Positions 1 to 10,446 of a stretch of DNA of 64,000 bases are shown here, piece after piece (within the stretch, counting starts at the first letter, position 1; the number at the start of each line of letters is the position of its first letter). The position numbers and the translations under genes were made by a program. The DNA is taken from NCBI GenBank assembly GCA_003116875.1, contig BCKT01000008.1, forward strand, positions 1,346,275-1,410,274, in the 5' to 3' direction. A model generated the notes under the pieces. That model was not told where the DNA came from. It saw nothing but the letters and a program-made list of their open reading frames with translations, and did not search any database. The stretch comes from Takashimella koratensis (taxonomy: Eukaryota; Basidiomycota; Tremellomycetes; Trichosporonales; Tetragoniomycetaceae).

Positions 1-591
1 CTGACTTGTCCGTGGACTTTGGTGGTCCGGGTACTTGACTCCCGGCATGCTCGTTTGCCATCATCCGTTTCTGGGCTGAAAGCTTTGAACCAGAAACAAG
101 ACGAGATATGTCAAGGGAGCAAGTCAGCGCGGTAAGGCGAGCTTACCGGTTTGAAATGTAGACGGAAGCTCCTTTGTGACACCCGTAGACCGGGCAGAAA
201 GGTCAAGCAGAGGATATCACAAATGTTGTGTCGGCCATGGCAGTAAATACCCGGATACAGTACCCCAACGTTGCGCACGGTAACGCCGCGCACAATGACT
301 TTGGTTGTTGCCGGTACTACCTGTACCGGTACCATCCATAAAGGAGAGCCTCATCCGCCATTTGACGCGCTGCCGAACCTCCGGCAAGCCGGGGGGAGTG
401 CGCGTGAAGAGGTAGCGACTGGATACGACGTGAGCACAGGACCAATGGGCACTTGGCGACATCCACAGTATTTACATCACCATACTGTACATGTACATGA
501 TGTGAGTTCACCACATGAATAGATTACAATTCGACCCCAAAGTCTCCAATCACAGTAGACGGCCAAAGGTGGCCCAACCTACAGCCTAGAT
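1..591. other. Intergenic region at the left edge
   Basis: No open reading frame here has recognisable protein character; the longest frames (under 85 codons) overlap each other on both strands. It lies downstream of the UFD1 stop codon and probably holds its 3' untranslated region plus that of whatever gene lies to the left. The one local structure is a perfect 12-bp palindrome, TGTACATGTACA, at about 486-497. Nothing else could be supported. Confidence 0.5.
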
Positions 592-2444
592 CTAGTCTGA
601 ATCGATCTCAATGACCTCTTGCTCGTCGTGGTAATCATCGTCATCGAACCCTTCGTCGTCATCGAAGAAATCATTTTCGTCCAGCATGGTCGCGTCGATC
701 ACTTCGGGTTCTGTCATCGGCTGTGGAGGCTGGGCGTGGGTTGACGGTGAGGCTGATGTTGAAGAAGACTTGGACACGCGCTTGTCACCGGCAGACTGCT
801 CTGATGAAGGTGCAGCTCGCTTCTTCCCCGACAATGTATTGCCCGATCCTAGACCAGACCAAGGATCGACCTTGGTCTCGGGGACATCGGCGGGTGGTGT
901 ACTCGATGAGGGGTCGATGGAAGAAGGGAGCGCTCCTCGTCGGAGAGTGTTGCCCGACCCGCCGAAAGGCTGGGCCGCTGGTGCTGCCTCTGTCTTGGGC
1001 AGTGGAGCTTTAGTGGGGTCGTATGGGGTGTACTTGAAGCCGAAAAAGAATTTGCCGGCAGGGAGAACGAGGGCAGCGGGTACTTTTCGGTCATCGTTGA
1101 GAGAGTCAGGAGTGATAATGCGCGCTCCCCTGCGATGGAAAGCTTCAGCATCCAGGTAGTGACGAGATGCACACAAACCGACTCACTCGTGTCGGTTTAT
1201 TCTGCTCGTTGGGTCGACCTCTTCGATCTTCTTAGCCAACCCTTTCCCGCGAATCTTCTTCCCGCTGAGACTATGACCAACGCCGGTGAAGCTTTCGAGT
1301 GCTTGCTCGCCCGAGCCCGACGTGCGAATAGACATAGACGAAACGGGGCGCGAAGAGTCTGCCGATGCACGAGTCGTTCCACCCAGGTCGATTTTGAGCT
1401 TGTCGGCCATGGTCGGCACGGCGACAGGCGCAGGGCGTGGAGGCTCGATGTAACCAACGGGTGTAGCAAAATCGACCTCAAGATCAGTATCGATGACGCT
1501 AATCCCTGGACCTTCTGGTAGCGTTTCCATGATGAGGAATTCAAAGACGAGCGAATTGTATACAATCTCGATGATATCGCCTTTGCTGAGGCAGCTGTAA
1601 TTGCGAAGGGCGGCCTCCAGGCTAAGATATCACGTCAGCAAGGTTAAACAGGCAACTTACACAGCCTTGGGATCGGAAACTTGAAGGAAATCGACTGCTT
1701 GGGCTTGAATTTTAACCATCTTTCCTTTGGGCGGCGTCGCACCGGTAAGCCTGACAGGATCTCCTTCGTTGAGCGCGAGGGTTTTCATCATCTACAATTC
1801 AAGTGGTCAGCATGCTGTTCTTGGTACCGTATTAGTTAGACTCACCCAGGCAGGGAGGTGAACGATCCCTTCCTCGGCGATAAACTCCAACACACCGGCA
1901 TGCGTGTTGTGGACGGTGGGGTTGCGAGGGTTACGCAGTTGAAACATCCAAGGACTCTGAATGTCAAGAGCGGCTAGTGTTGGGATGAGTTTGTCAGTAA
2001 GGACGTCGAGTTTGAATGAAAAGAGCAAGTCATACCTAGTTTTGCCAGCGCTGAAGGGGGCATGAGGACTATTAGGTGTGAGATTAGCATTGGTCATGGA
2101 CAACTTGGCCGTTGCCGTGATGGAGAACGGAATCAATAAAGAAAAGGAAACTTACTTTTGCCACCGTACATGACCTCTGGACGATCGTGCCCTTGAGGAA
2201 GAGTAGCGACGGAGTATGCTTTAAAGTACTCATCGTACGCTCTGGCGGGAGCTGCCCGAGGGAATGCGCCCATGCCCATGAGGTGAGCGAGGAGGCCCGA
2301 TGGACCTGCAGCAGGACCGGGAGCCGGGTAGTCGACGTCGTCTGATGGAGGGAGGGGAGGGTGTCAGGTGGATTGCGGCGGGGTAAAAGGGAGTGGAGAA
2401 GGGAGTGTGGAGTGCTCACCGTCGTCGTCGTAGCCGTGGTTCAT
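592..2444 (-). CDS. UFD1: Ubiquitin fusion degradation protein 1 (Cdc48/p97 adaptor)
   Basis: UFD1 pairs with NPL4 to bring ubiquitinated substrates to the Cdc48/p97 ATPase in ER-associated and other proteasomal degradation. The spliced product is about 485 residues. It shows the UFD1 core: the early block VMYGGKILMPPSALAKL, then GVLEFIAEEGIVHLPAWM, then LEAALRNYSCLSKGD and VDFATPVGYIEPPRP. After the core come SHP-like Cdc48-binding boxes: FTGVGHSL, a second-type FGGSGNTL and a related SGLGSGNTL. The protein ends in a long Asp/Glu tail (DENDFFDDDEGFDDDDYHDE). The start at 2442-2444 (MNHGYDDD) is followed by a GTGAGC donor. A further intron near 1136-1186 joins SRINRHE to GARIITPDS, which confirms the downstream acidic exon belongs to this gene. 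It is divergent from the syntaxin gene. Family identity is firm; some internal splice sites are my reading. Confidence 0.93.
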
Positions 2445-2676
2445 GGTGGAGGGGGAGGGGGAGGGGGGAGAAGGGATGTTGGATGTTGGATGGTGGATGG
2501 AGCAGAGTCAGAGTTGAGATTATTGACCGGGATGCATCAACGCGACACGGCAGCGTACGGGATAAGTGCTACGTCAGAGTCACGTGACCCACCCTCCTCC
2601 TAAGTCCACCCCCGCCATCCTCCTCCTCCTCCTCATCATCCTCGTCGTCCCCATCCCCATCCCCCATCCACCCGCC
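2445..2676. promoter_or_regulatory. Divergent promoter UFD1 / TLG2-like
   Basis: This 232-bp stretch separates two genes read outward. It contains the palindrome TCACGTGA at 2580-2587, the core recognised by Cbf1-type bHLH factors in other fungi, and a C/T-rich run directly before the syntaxin start codon. The reading frame of the syntaxin extends upstream through this run, but only non-ATG codons begin it, so the start at 2677 is preferred. Confidence 0.5.
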
Positions 2677-4263
2677 ATGGCCGCCGCATCCTCCGCAGCC
2701 TCTGCACACCTCCCACAGCCCATCCCGCCCCCTTACAACCCTTACAGCCCTAGCCCACAGCCCCCGCCTTCCTCCCACCTCCTCGGCCAAGACCAGCCCA
2801 TTACTCGATCACGCACCCTCTTCTTCCTCTCCGTCCGCGACAGCTCGACTTTTGCATCTTCGTCCTCCCACCTGGCAGGCCCTGGGTCAAGCTCACGTCA
2901 TCGATACTCTCAAGATGACCGCTATAGTGATACCTATGCCGACGGAAACGGAGACGATCAAGGCGAGAGTAGTCGCTTGATGAAGAATCCCTCGGTCGCA
3001 GTAGATATGCGAGGGCTGCCTCCAAGATGGTCAGTGACTGCTGTGGATCCGATGATCCAAGTACATTCAGTGCTGACTCATCTATCAGGGTCGACATCAG
3101 CGACGAAGTCGAGGACCTGTTGAATCGCGCAAAGGCTAAAAGTTGGTTAATCACTTGATCGTCCTCTGCATCTGAGTTATTGACAGCTCACCCCTTGCAG
3201 TATCCGCTTTGGACAAGCTACATGCCAAGCACGTCTTGCCAGGATTCACCGATCGATCTTCTGAAGAACGAGAGATTGAGCGACAGACAACCGATATTAC
3301 AAAAGTGAGCTTGTGTAGAAGATCGTGACAATATACACCCTGACACCTCGCAGGATTTTCGAAGATGTACAACCCTCATCTCTTCGATTCAACCAAGTCA
3401 AGGCGCACCTCAAGTAGAGAGACTTACGACGAAGAACGTTCAAAGAGGTCTTGCGCAGAAAGTTCAAGACCTCTCGGGCCAGTTTCGCAAGAAACAACGG
3501 GTATATATGCAAAGTATGTGGTATCTGAACCAATGGTGTCCGACCTCGGACGCTAACGGCAGTAGAGCTCCAGGGACATGCCATCAAGAACAAGGATTTG
3601 CTAGCTGCAAGTGGAGCTATATCCCTACGCGGGTCTGAGCTGGATGAGCTCGCGGACGACGAGATGGCGGTGGGTATCAACTTTTCTCATACTCTGCCTT
3701 ACTGACAATGTCTTTTTGTGATCAGTCCAAAACTCAACTTCAGTCTCAACAAGCCTTTGCTGTCGATGTCGATATCGCTCAACGGGGCAAAGAGATCACT
3801 CAAATCGCGACGTCGATTGCTGAGCTCGCCGACCTCTTCCGCGACTTGGGTGCCCTAGTTGTCGAGCAAGGTACGGTGCTTGATAGCGTCGAGTATAATG
3901 TTCAACAAACAGCGACTGCGATGCAAGGTGCTGTGGAGGAGCTCGAGGTTGCTAAGCGGTGAGTGGAGATGGTTTGACCTGGAGGATTGTCAAGAGTTGG
4001 ACGCTGATGCTGGGTGAAGATATCAATCCAACCGAGGGAGACGAATGTGTATGCTGCTATTGATACTCATCATTGTCGGGCTGGTGATTGTGCTCATTTA
4101 TAAGCCTCGACGTCACTCGCTGCCCAGCGGCGGGACGGGATCGGGTACGATTGCTGGGGCGTCCTCTACGAGTATTCTTGGCGGAGGAGTAACTCATGTA
4201 GCTGCTGCGGTAGGGTCATCATTACACGGCCATCTACGGCCTATAAGACCTGGGTCGAGATAA
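2677..4263 (+). CDS. TLG2: Syntaxin of the TLG2/syntaxin-16 type (endosome-Golgi t-SNARE)
   Basis: A Qa-SNARE expected to act in vesicle fusion at the trans-Golgi network and endosomes. The spliced product is about 415 residues with a Pro/Ser-rich N-terminus. The segment RTLFFLSVRDSS near residues 45-56 matches the N-terminal region of this family. An N-terminal helical region follows, then the SNARE motif at about residues 262-335, whose zero-layer glutamine lies in VEYNVQQ. A single C-terminal membrane anchor (CMLLLILIIVGLVIVLIY) is followed by about 50 residues rich in Gly/Ser. The extended tail after the anchor resembles Tlg2 rather than plasma-membrane syntaxins. At least six short introns are needed (for example before VDISDEVEDLL and before SKTQLQSQQ). 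Family identity is strong; the choice of TLG2 over other endosomal syntaxins rests on the N-terminus and the tail. Confidence 0.88.
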
Positions 4264-4861
4264 AGATGCATGTCACGTGACCTGCGGCGAGCTACTATGC
4301 AGTATAACTCACTTCCTCTTTTCCTCTCTTCACCATCCATCCCCTTCTCGTCGCCATCCATCCCCCTCCGCTCGCCACCACTTCTCATCACCCCTACTCC
4401 TCCCCCCTGTTCCATCTCGTTACAGTAGCAGCCGGTCTACCTGTGCAAAGCATCACCTCCTGGCCACTTTCTTCTCGTCTTTCGCCTGTCGTCTTTCGTC
4501 TTCCGGCTTCCTTCTGCTTCATCCACTCACTCCCACCTGCTCACCCTTACTCATCCCACTCACTCGCACTCACCCACTCACTCACTCGCTCACGCCGTTT
4601 ACCCTCTCCTCTCTCCTCGCACCCTTCCCCTCTCCATCTCCCTCTCCTTCTCTTTCCGCCCTTTCCCCCCACCCACCTTCTTTCCTACCTTCTTCCCTTC
4701 CCTCGTCCTCGTCACAGCCGACTTTTGTGTCGCGGTAACCTCATTATCTATCCTCCTCTAACCTCGTCTCATCTCTCACCCTCTCATCTCTCACCCCGCT
4801 ACCCTCACCCCCTCTCACCTCTTCCAGACGATATCACATTATCTCAACCCTCCCGTTCAAA
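4264..4861. promoter_or_regulatory. Pyrimidine-rich promoter and leader of the RRM gene
   Basis: About 600 bp without a gene. TCACGTGA occurs at 4273-4280, right after the syntaxin stop. From about 4310 to 4860 the plus strand is strongly C/T-biased, with a CACT microsatellite around 4556-4592. Such CT tracts are common in basidiomycete promoters just upstream of transcription starts. The long frames running through it (up to 153 codons on the plus strand) are Ser/Pro/Leu low-complexity by-products of this composition. Confidence 0.55.
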
Positions 4862-6639
4862 ATGGCCCGGTTTGAGATACACTTACGCGGTCTCAACAAG
4901 CTAGGTGGGTACAGTTTGGGCACGATTTTCCGACCACTCCCTACCCCTTCTGGTCTTCATCTACCCTAAGTCTGTCCGTTGTTCACTCACCTTCCACTCT
5001 ACTTAGTCTCGACCTCAGAGGTCTCCACATTCTTCGCCGAACGGTCTATCCGACCCAATGGCGTATACCTCGTCCCGGGTCCGCAAGATACTCAGGAGGC
5101 TCACGTTTCCTTCCCCACCGAGGCGGAAGCGACTAGCTGCCTGGGCCTTCGTTCGGTCCTGGAGCCATGCGGGATGTGAGTCGCTGAGAGCTGTATGATA
5201 CGGAACTAGGCTGACACCAACACAGTACCGTCTCCCAAGTCATCCCCCGTTCCTCTCGGGAGCCACTCTCCGGTCCGTTGACGAGAGGCTTTGCCGCTAC
5301 GCCGTCACCATCTGCACAGCCGCGCAACCTCTATGTCTTGAACCTTCCCCTGGATCTTACCCAGTAAGCGTGCCTCTCGTCGCTTGTGACTGGCTTATGA
5401 CTGATCTCTGCAGGGAAGAGTTCAAGGAGTTGTTTCTGGCCTTTGGAACCGTTGAGCATTCAACTCTGCTTTCTCAGCTCGATAACCAGGGCAGACGACG
5501 GTAGGCCTCCTGTCTCATCGTGGCCTGACAAAGCAGAGGTTTCATCTTGATGTCGTCCAATGATGAAGCAGGTGCTGCGCTGAATGCGATGCACGGCAAA
5601 TGGGTAGAGTGAGTGGACCTATGGGTTACTAGTGGGTTGGCACTTGCTCATCTCTCAGTGGCTTCAAGCTTGATATATCCTGGGCGTTGATTCAGCGAGA
5701 AGGAAGAGCGAGTGGTGGGTTTCCCGTTGGCTCTGGCAAGTCTTTATCCACTCGCTGATATTAACAAGGAGCTCCGGGAACGGGTGCGCTTCCGAATCGC
5801 GTTGTCCATCCACCTTCCTTGTCAACTCGCCGTGGAAACGCAGGTGCTACAGCCGTTATGCTGGAAAACCTGGTAAGTCTTGTGTTTTCGGGACATCTCC
5901 TGACCCCTAGGACCCCTTGCTTTTTCCAGACGATCAAGCAATCATTCGAGTTTTCAGCTTCTTCGGCCCCATCTCCGCGGTCACATCTCGTGTCACTCTT
6001 TTCGGCCTCTCTTCGGTTGTCACTTTTCATCACCAATCGTCCGCCACAGCGCTCGTTAGTGCCAACTGGCTCAAACTAGGCGATCGAACAGTCAAGGCCC
6101 GATTCGCGGAAAACCCAATCCCAAACATATTTAGGACCTCGTCCTTCATGTCGCCTATGTCGTCCGCGCCCATCCCTTTCTCTACCCGCCTCGACCATCA
6201 ACGTACCGGAACATTCGACCCATTCGCTGACGACCACATGCTCGGCAAGCCTGACGAGGTCCAACTGTTCCCATGGTCCCCCAACTCGTCTTTTGGGGCG
6301 TCCCGGGCTTTGAATGTCAACAGTCGCCCTTTCCTTCCATTCACTGCCATGAATCCCCTGGCAGTCCAAATCGACCGAGGGAGCGGTATTACGACGTTCA
6401 ACTCGTCGCCATTGCCGCAAAACATGCGTCTCCCATCCAGTCCACTCGACAACGGCTCCAGCCCAAGTGCATCTGCTGGCAGCGACGGCTACTTGAACCG
6501 GGGATCCGCCAATGGACTGGGCTCCAACCGAGACGGGCAATGGTCGACGACCTCGTTCGAACTCCTGCGCGAAAACACCGAGAACTTGGTCCACAACGTT
6601 CCTCCGTCAACCCATTTTCCGCAAGACATTTCGCCCTGA
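4862..6639 (+). CDS. RNA-binding protein with tandem RRM-like domains
   Basis: Likely an RNA-recognition-motif protein. The start MARFEIHLRGLNKL looks like the first strand of an RRM. The following exons (GVYLVPGP, AHVSFPTEAEATSCL) complete a degenerate first domain. The second domain is clearer: RNLYVLNLPLDLTQEEFKEL is its RNP2-type strand and helix, and RRRGFILMSSNDEAGAALNAM is the RNP1-type part. A third fold starts at about 5860 (TAVMLENL, then VVTFHHQSSATALVSAN). The C-terminal 150 residues are Ser/Pro/Asn-rich and disordered. At least six introns are needed. The frame containing the last exon stops at 6637-6639. A well-formed intron just downstream (about 6671-6712) suggests an untranslated-region intron or an alternative 3' end. 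I do not recognise a specific orthologue; the layout recalls Mei2-type proteins but the Mei2 C-terminal RRM was not seen. Confidence 0.72.
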
Positions 6640-7515
6640 ACCAACTAGGTGAAGAACGTGGCCCAAGGATGGTGGTAAGTCTTGACGTCCTTGTCATTGT
6701 CTGACTTCTCAGCATCGACCAATCCGTCAAGGCACGCATCAAGTCTCGTGTCAACCACCTGTACCCTTCGCTCATTTCTCTCCACTTCTGCTCACCCCCA
6801 CGACGCAATCGTCGAAACAATTCTAACGACACTCACCCAACCGTCATATCATACTCAACACAACCTGACCTTATACACCTTTGACTGCGTACCTCTTACC
6901 ACAGCTTGATTCCCCAAGACGTGACATCACCGTTCGCTTCTTCGACAGACGTGCTTTGCCAATCGAGATTTGCACGACAAGATCGCTGCGCTCTTGGGTC
7001 GAACCTCATTACCATTGATGTTACCCCAGCCGTCTTTCCCTTCCTTCCTCTGCCCCCCATCCTATCCGTGCATCCATTTCCCTTTTCCCATTCTTGCCGC
7101 GCAACCTTTTCACTCCTCACCCCCGCCCTACCCTACCACCCTGCTTCATTTGCGTGATACCTCCGATTGAGATTGCTCACCTCCCATATCCGACGTGCTC
7201 CTCCATTTCCTCCCCATTCCCTTTCGTCCATAGCACCCCCCTATCCGTGGATAGCGATCACCCTCTGTTGATCGAAATTCCTATTCACTCGCCCCTTTCA
7301 TCAGTCTGAAGACGGTGTACAGTGTTCATAAGTATAAGCTTGGCTTGGTCAGTCGTCTCAACTTTATACTCGCTTCCCCATACTCCCATCTCTCCTCTCC
7401 ATTCCCCATCCTCACATCATCGTCCGTCGTCCGTTTTACAGTCCACCTATGCATCGTGTGTATACAGACCGAGACTGCCGTCACGAGTCAACGTGGCCAC
7501 TTGCAATGGGAGGCG
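6640..7515. other. Intergenic, CT-rich region between convergent genes
   Basis: About 875 bp between the RRM stop and the NUP53 stop. A canonical short intron (GTAAGT donor near 6671, CTGAC branch, acceptor near 6712) sits just after the RRM stop, so the RRM transcript is probably spliced here. The open frames downstream (75, 83 and 71 codons on the plus strand) are Pro/Ser/His-rich and overlap each other. I regard them as composition effects. No repeat or RNA gene was recognised. Confidence 0.45.
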
Positions 7516-8759
7516 CTATCGACCAAACTGCGAGTGAACAGCAGTTGTTCGAGTCGGTCAGCAACCAGGACATGTGAATTCAATCGCCGCACTCACAATG
7601 AACTCTGTCGCCTTGCCGAGAAAGCTTCCTGGACGATCTGTTTCTTCCCACGCATAGTCGTCAGCCGCCGATTTGAGAGCCTGCCTCGGCTTGATGATCG
7701 TCTTGCTCTGTACATGCAAAGGCGTCCCAGCGCCCACTCCATGTCCAGCTTGGCCAACCGCAACCGAGCCGATTTCGATCGTTGAACCGCCCGAAGCAAA
7801 CACGCCGTTGGACGGACTGACGGCGCCTGGTACAAGGGTGAGACCAGCGGTGCTTCCAGGCCCAGCGACCTTGACACCCAACATCCACCTTCCCATGACA
7901 ATTTCGCCGTGCCTCCGAAGAGCATAAGCCGCCGAGAGAGAATCGGCAAACTCGACGGTAAACCAGTTGGTGCCTTCGGGTCCTGGTGTGAAAGCAACGA
8001 CGGGCCCGATGGACTCAAAGTAAGGCCGAAGAGAAGGGAGGGCGTGAGTCGGTGGACCGAAAATGTGGACGGCGGTCGATTCGGAAGAGGCGAGCAAGGC
8101 TGGGGGCATCGTAGCTTGAGGATGGCCGCCAGTGAGAGAGGATGACGGGAGAGGGTTGTTTCCTGAAACGTTGGTCGCAGATTGGGAGGGATGAGGGTCG
8201 TGAAGGGAGAAAGTGGGGATCATATCGTCGTCTGCTGGCGGCGGGACAGCTCTGGCTCGCAAAAGGTGGCGAGGAGAGGAAGCGCTGGTACCATTAGCGA
8301 AGGGTGGGCTTGGACGAAAGAGCGACATACCTTTCCGCGAGAGAAGTTGAGAAGCGAGCGGTAGCTGTAGGTGAACGACGAGATGCGGGCGGGGAGGATG
8401 TCGATCCAGGAGAGGTACCCTATGTGCGAATTGAAACAGAATCAGAGATTGAAATGAGAAGGGATAGACGGAGAATGGAATTTACATACCAGAGCCAGTT
8501 TGCCCGCTGGGGATGATGCAAAAGAAGGCAGAAACTTGACCCCTGCTGCGGCATCCGCGGGATCCAAGTCATCGGTGACGAATCGGGCTCGAGAGGAAGA
8601 GTGGGGGAGCGACATGGGGGTCGAGGTGGATGGTCCGGATGGGACGGCACGGGTTGGGGTGAATAAGTTGAGATTTGCGGCATTTGCGATCGACTTGGGT
8701 TGGCCTGCGGGGAGGGGCGGTGGTGCCGAGGACTGGGGCTGCGACCACCAGTCTGCCAT
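7516..8759 (-). CDS. NUP53: Nucleoporin Nup53/Nup35 family
   Basis: A structural nucleoporin of the inner ring of the nuclear pore. The spliced product is about 365 residues. The N-terminus MADWWSQPQSS is followed by a Ser/Pro-rich disordered region. The Nup35-type RRM fold is seen at TAVHIFGPPTHALPSL (strand 1), GPEGTNWFTVEFADSLSAAY (the diagnostic NW plus strand) and HGEIVMGRWMLGVK. The C-terminus is built by splicing. A GTGAGT donor after KATEFI and an acceptor at 7528 join a 12-nt last exon, so the protein ends KATEFIFGR. This matches the conserved aromatic-Gly ending of Nup53 proteins, where a C-terminal amphipathic helix touches the nuclear membrane. Without that intron the frame would read into 12 unrelated residues. 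The earlier intron near 8288-8333 restores frame between a Ser/Pro-rich exon and SASSPRHLL. Confidence 0.88.
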
Positions 8760-8760
8760 T

Positions 8761-8834
8761 GTGGTGGTGGGGGATGGGGTGGTGGTGGTGGTGGTGGTGA
8801 AGACGGTGAAGACGATGAAGACGGTGAAGACGAT
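8761..8834. repeat. GTG microsatellite plus 9-bp tandem repeat
   Basis: Directly upstream of the NUP53 start codon a run of GTG triplets (about 8761-8798, interrupted by GGGGGAT) passes into four units of a 9-bp repeat, GAAGACGRT (8799-8834). On the NUP53 sense strand this is a C/T-rich leader, as seen upstream of other genes here. The frame it generates encodes only His/Arg/Leu repeats and is not treated as coding. Confidence 0.7.
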
Positions 8835-8933
8835 GAAAGAGACTGCTCAACACAACACGTCGAGTGATAACGATGCATGAACGGCAATGAATTTCTCGTG
8901 GGACTATTTATTGAACACGTCATTTAATCTACA

Positions 8934-10058
8934 CTACAGGTCCTGGGCGTACCGGACTTGCTCCCCTTGCAAGATGGCTTGGTACCCGTTCAATCGCTCA
9001 ATCAGGGGCCACAATGACCGTGGCAAGGATTGCTTGAACGCAAGGTCCGCAGTGTACCCAATATCGTGCTGCAGGATACCCCTCGCCCGGCTCGGGTCCC
9101 CCTCAATCGGGCTGCCATAAGACCCGTGTAGCGTCCGTCGTTTCACCGATGGGTTGTATTTACCCACATGGACTGTCACCAACGGTACCAAGGGTCAACG
9201 TGCGATGAGAACAGTCAGCACAATCGATTGATACCCTGTAGCGCAAGAAAAGACGTATGTTATGCAACAAAAGAAACATGTTCTCGTACATGCCCACTCA
9301 CGGATGTTGTTATTGTAGAAAACAGTCTCTCCCTTCTTCAGGCGGAGAGTCTGGGCACCAGGCATGTCGCTCCCATCCAGGTTGGCCCGCCGCTCATCAT
9401 CTGTTCGAATTCGGTCATGGGATCCCGGAACAGCCGTCAAACAATCGTCATCGTATAACGCTGCGTTCCACTGAATCCCGTAGTGTTTGATACCAAGCCC
9501 AGCTGCTTCCTCGGTCGGCGTAGCCGTTGCCTTGATCGCATCTCGATGCCACGAGAGACCATAATCGCTGTGCAACGGGTTCACGAGCAAGTTGAAAAGT
9601 TCTAAACCCAGTCACAGACTGTCAGCTCACAGACATGCCGGAAAGGCTCTCCACTTACCGAACTGCATATCCTCCTTCTTGCAGTCCATGAGAGCAGCGC
9701 TCACATCCAGCATGTCTTCGCTTCCATACCACTGAGCAAAGACTGGCTGCTCAAGGCCTGGGTGCATGATGTTTTGCACCCCCCAGACATCATCGCCCTC
9801 GGTCCACGGCGGAAACTGTTTCCCAACCATGCGAACTTGAGCCCATTCCCGAGCTCGCGCCTGGGCAGTGATTGTGTCGGCGGCCACGCAAAGTTTGTCG
9901 TAGAGGGTGTCTGGGATGAGACCGGGAACGACAACGTAGCCTTGAGTGTGATACTGTCCAAGATCGGCACATTTTGGTCAACGAGGCTGTCGCCCAGTGT
10001 CTGTTTGGTTGCTTACGTGGGTGGTGATCTGGTCAAGCTCGGCTTGGGTGAATGGCAT
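8934..10058 (-). CDS. Phytanoyl-CoA dioxygenase (PhyH) family protein
   Basis: A non-haem iron(II)/2-oxoglutarate dioxygenase. The substrate cannot be told from sequence; fungal members range from fatty acyl-CoA hydroxylases to secondary-metabolite enzymes. The spliced product is about 285 residues. The start MPFTQAELDQITTH joins YHTQGYVVVPGLIPD through a short GTAAGC intron, and this N-terminal strand is typical of PhyH. The iron-binding HxD is in GLSWHRDAI. The region AALYDDDCLTAVPGSHDR is the usual gift-box-like stretch before the distal histidine. The probable distal histidine is in VHVGKYN or RRTLHGSYG. Four or five introns are needed. It shares a 388-bp divergent promoter with the transaldolase-like gene. 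Family call is solid; reaction unknown. Confidence 0.85.
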
Positions 10059-10446
10059 GGTTGGAGAAGAGGTTGGCGAGGGGCCAGCAAAGGATATACA
10101 CAGGCAGATATTAACACGGAATAAAGGGATAGGTGTCGATGCAGAGTACCGAGACTTGCATTTATTATATCTTGGACCAGTCTACCATAACGCTCTGAAT
10201 CAGTTCGGCGTCGTTCCCGATTCCACTGGTCAGACGATAATATCCGAAACTCGCCGGTTTGGCCGAATTTGCTGCGTACTCAGAATTCACCCTGTATCTA
10301 CGCGGGGGCGCCTCAGCACGTCATGCGGGTCACGCGGGTGAGTTGGGATCGCGCTAGCCGGTTGGGTAGACGTCAAGCACCCGACTGCGTACAGTCAATC
10401 CTCGTCTCCATCACTCTCTCACTCTCGTTTGCAGTCTCAGTCAGCC
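10059..10446. promoter_or_regulatory. Divergent promoter, PhyH / transaldolase-like
   Basis: A 388-bp stretch between two start codons pointing outward. It includes GC-rich inverted stretches around 10300-10340 (GCACGTCATGCGGGTCACGCGGG). A CT-rich run at about 10400-10440 lies immediately before the transaldolase-like start. The two genes are candidates for co-expression. No gene is seen inside. Confidence 0.4.

Noticed and set aside
4277..4904. Two overlapping 153-codon plus-strand frames upstream of the RRM gene.
   Set aside because: Ser/Pro/Leu low complexity in two frames at once, caused by the CT-rich promoter.
6682..6909. A 75-codon frame as an additional RRM-gene exon.
   Set aside because: It joins no upstream exon in frame with consensus splice sites, and its composition follows the CT bias.
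8500..8923. Overlapping frames on both strands around the NUP53 start (126, 167 and 94 codons).
   Set aside because: They arise from GTG and GAAGAC repeats and from the sense-strand NUP53 codons.
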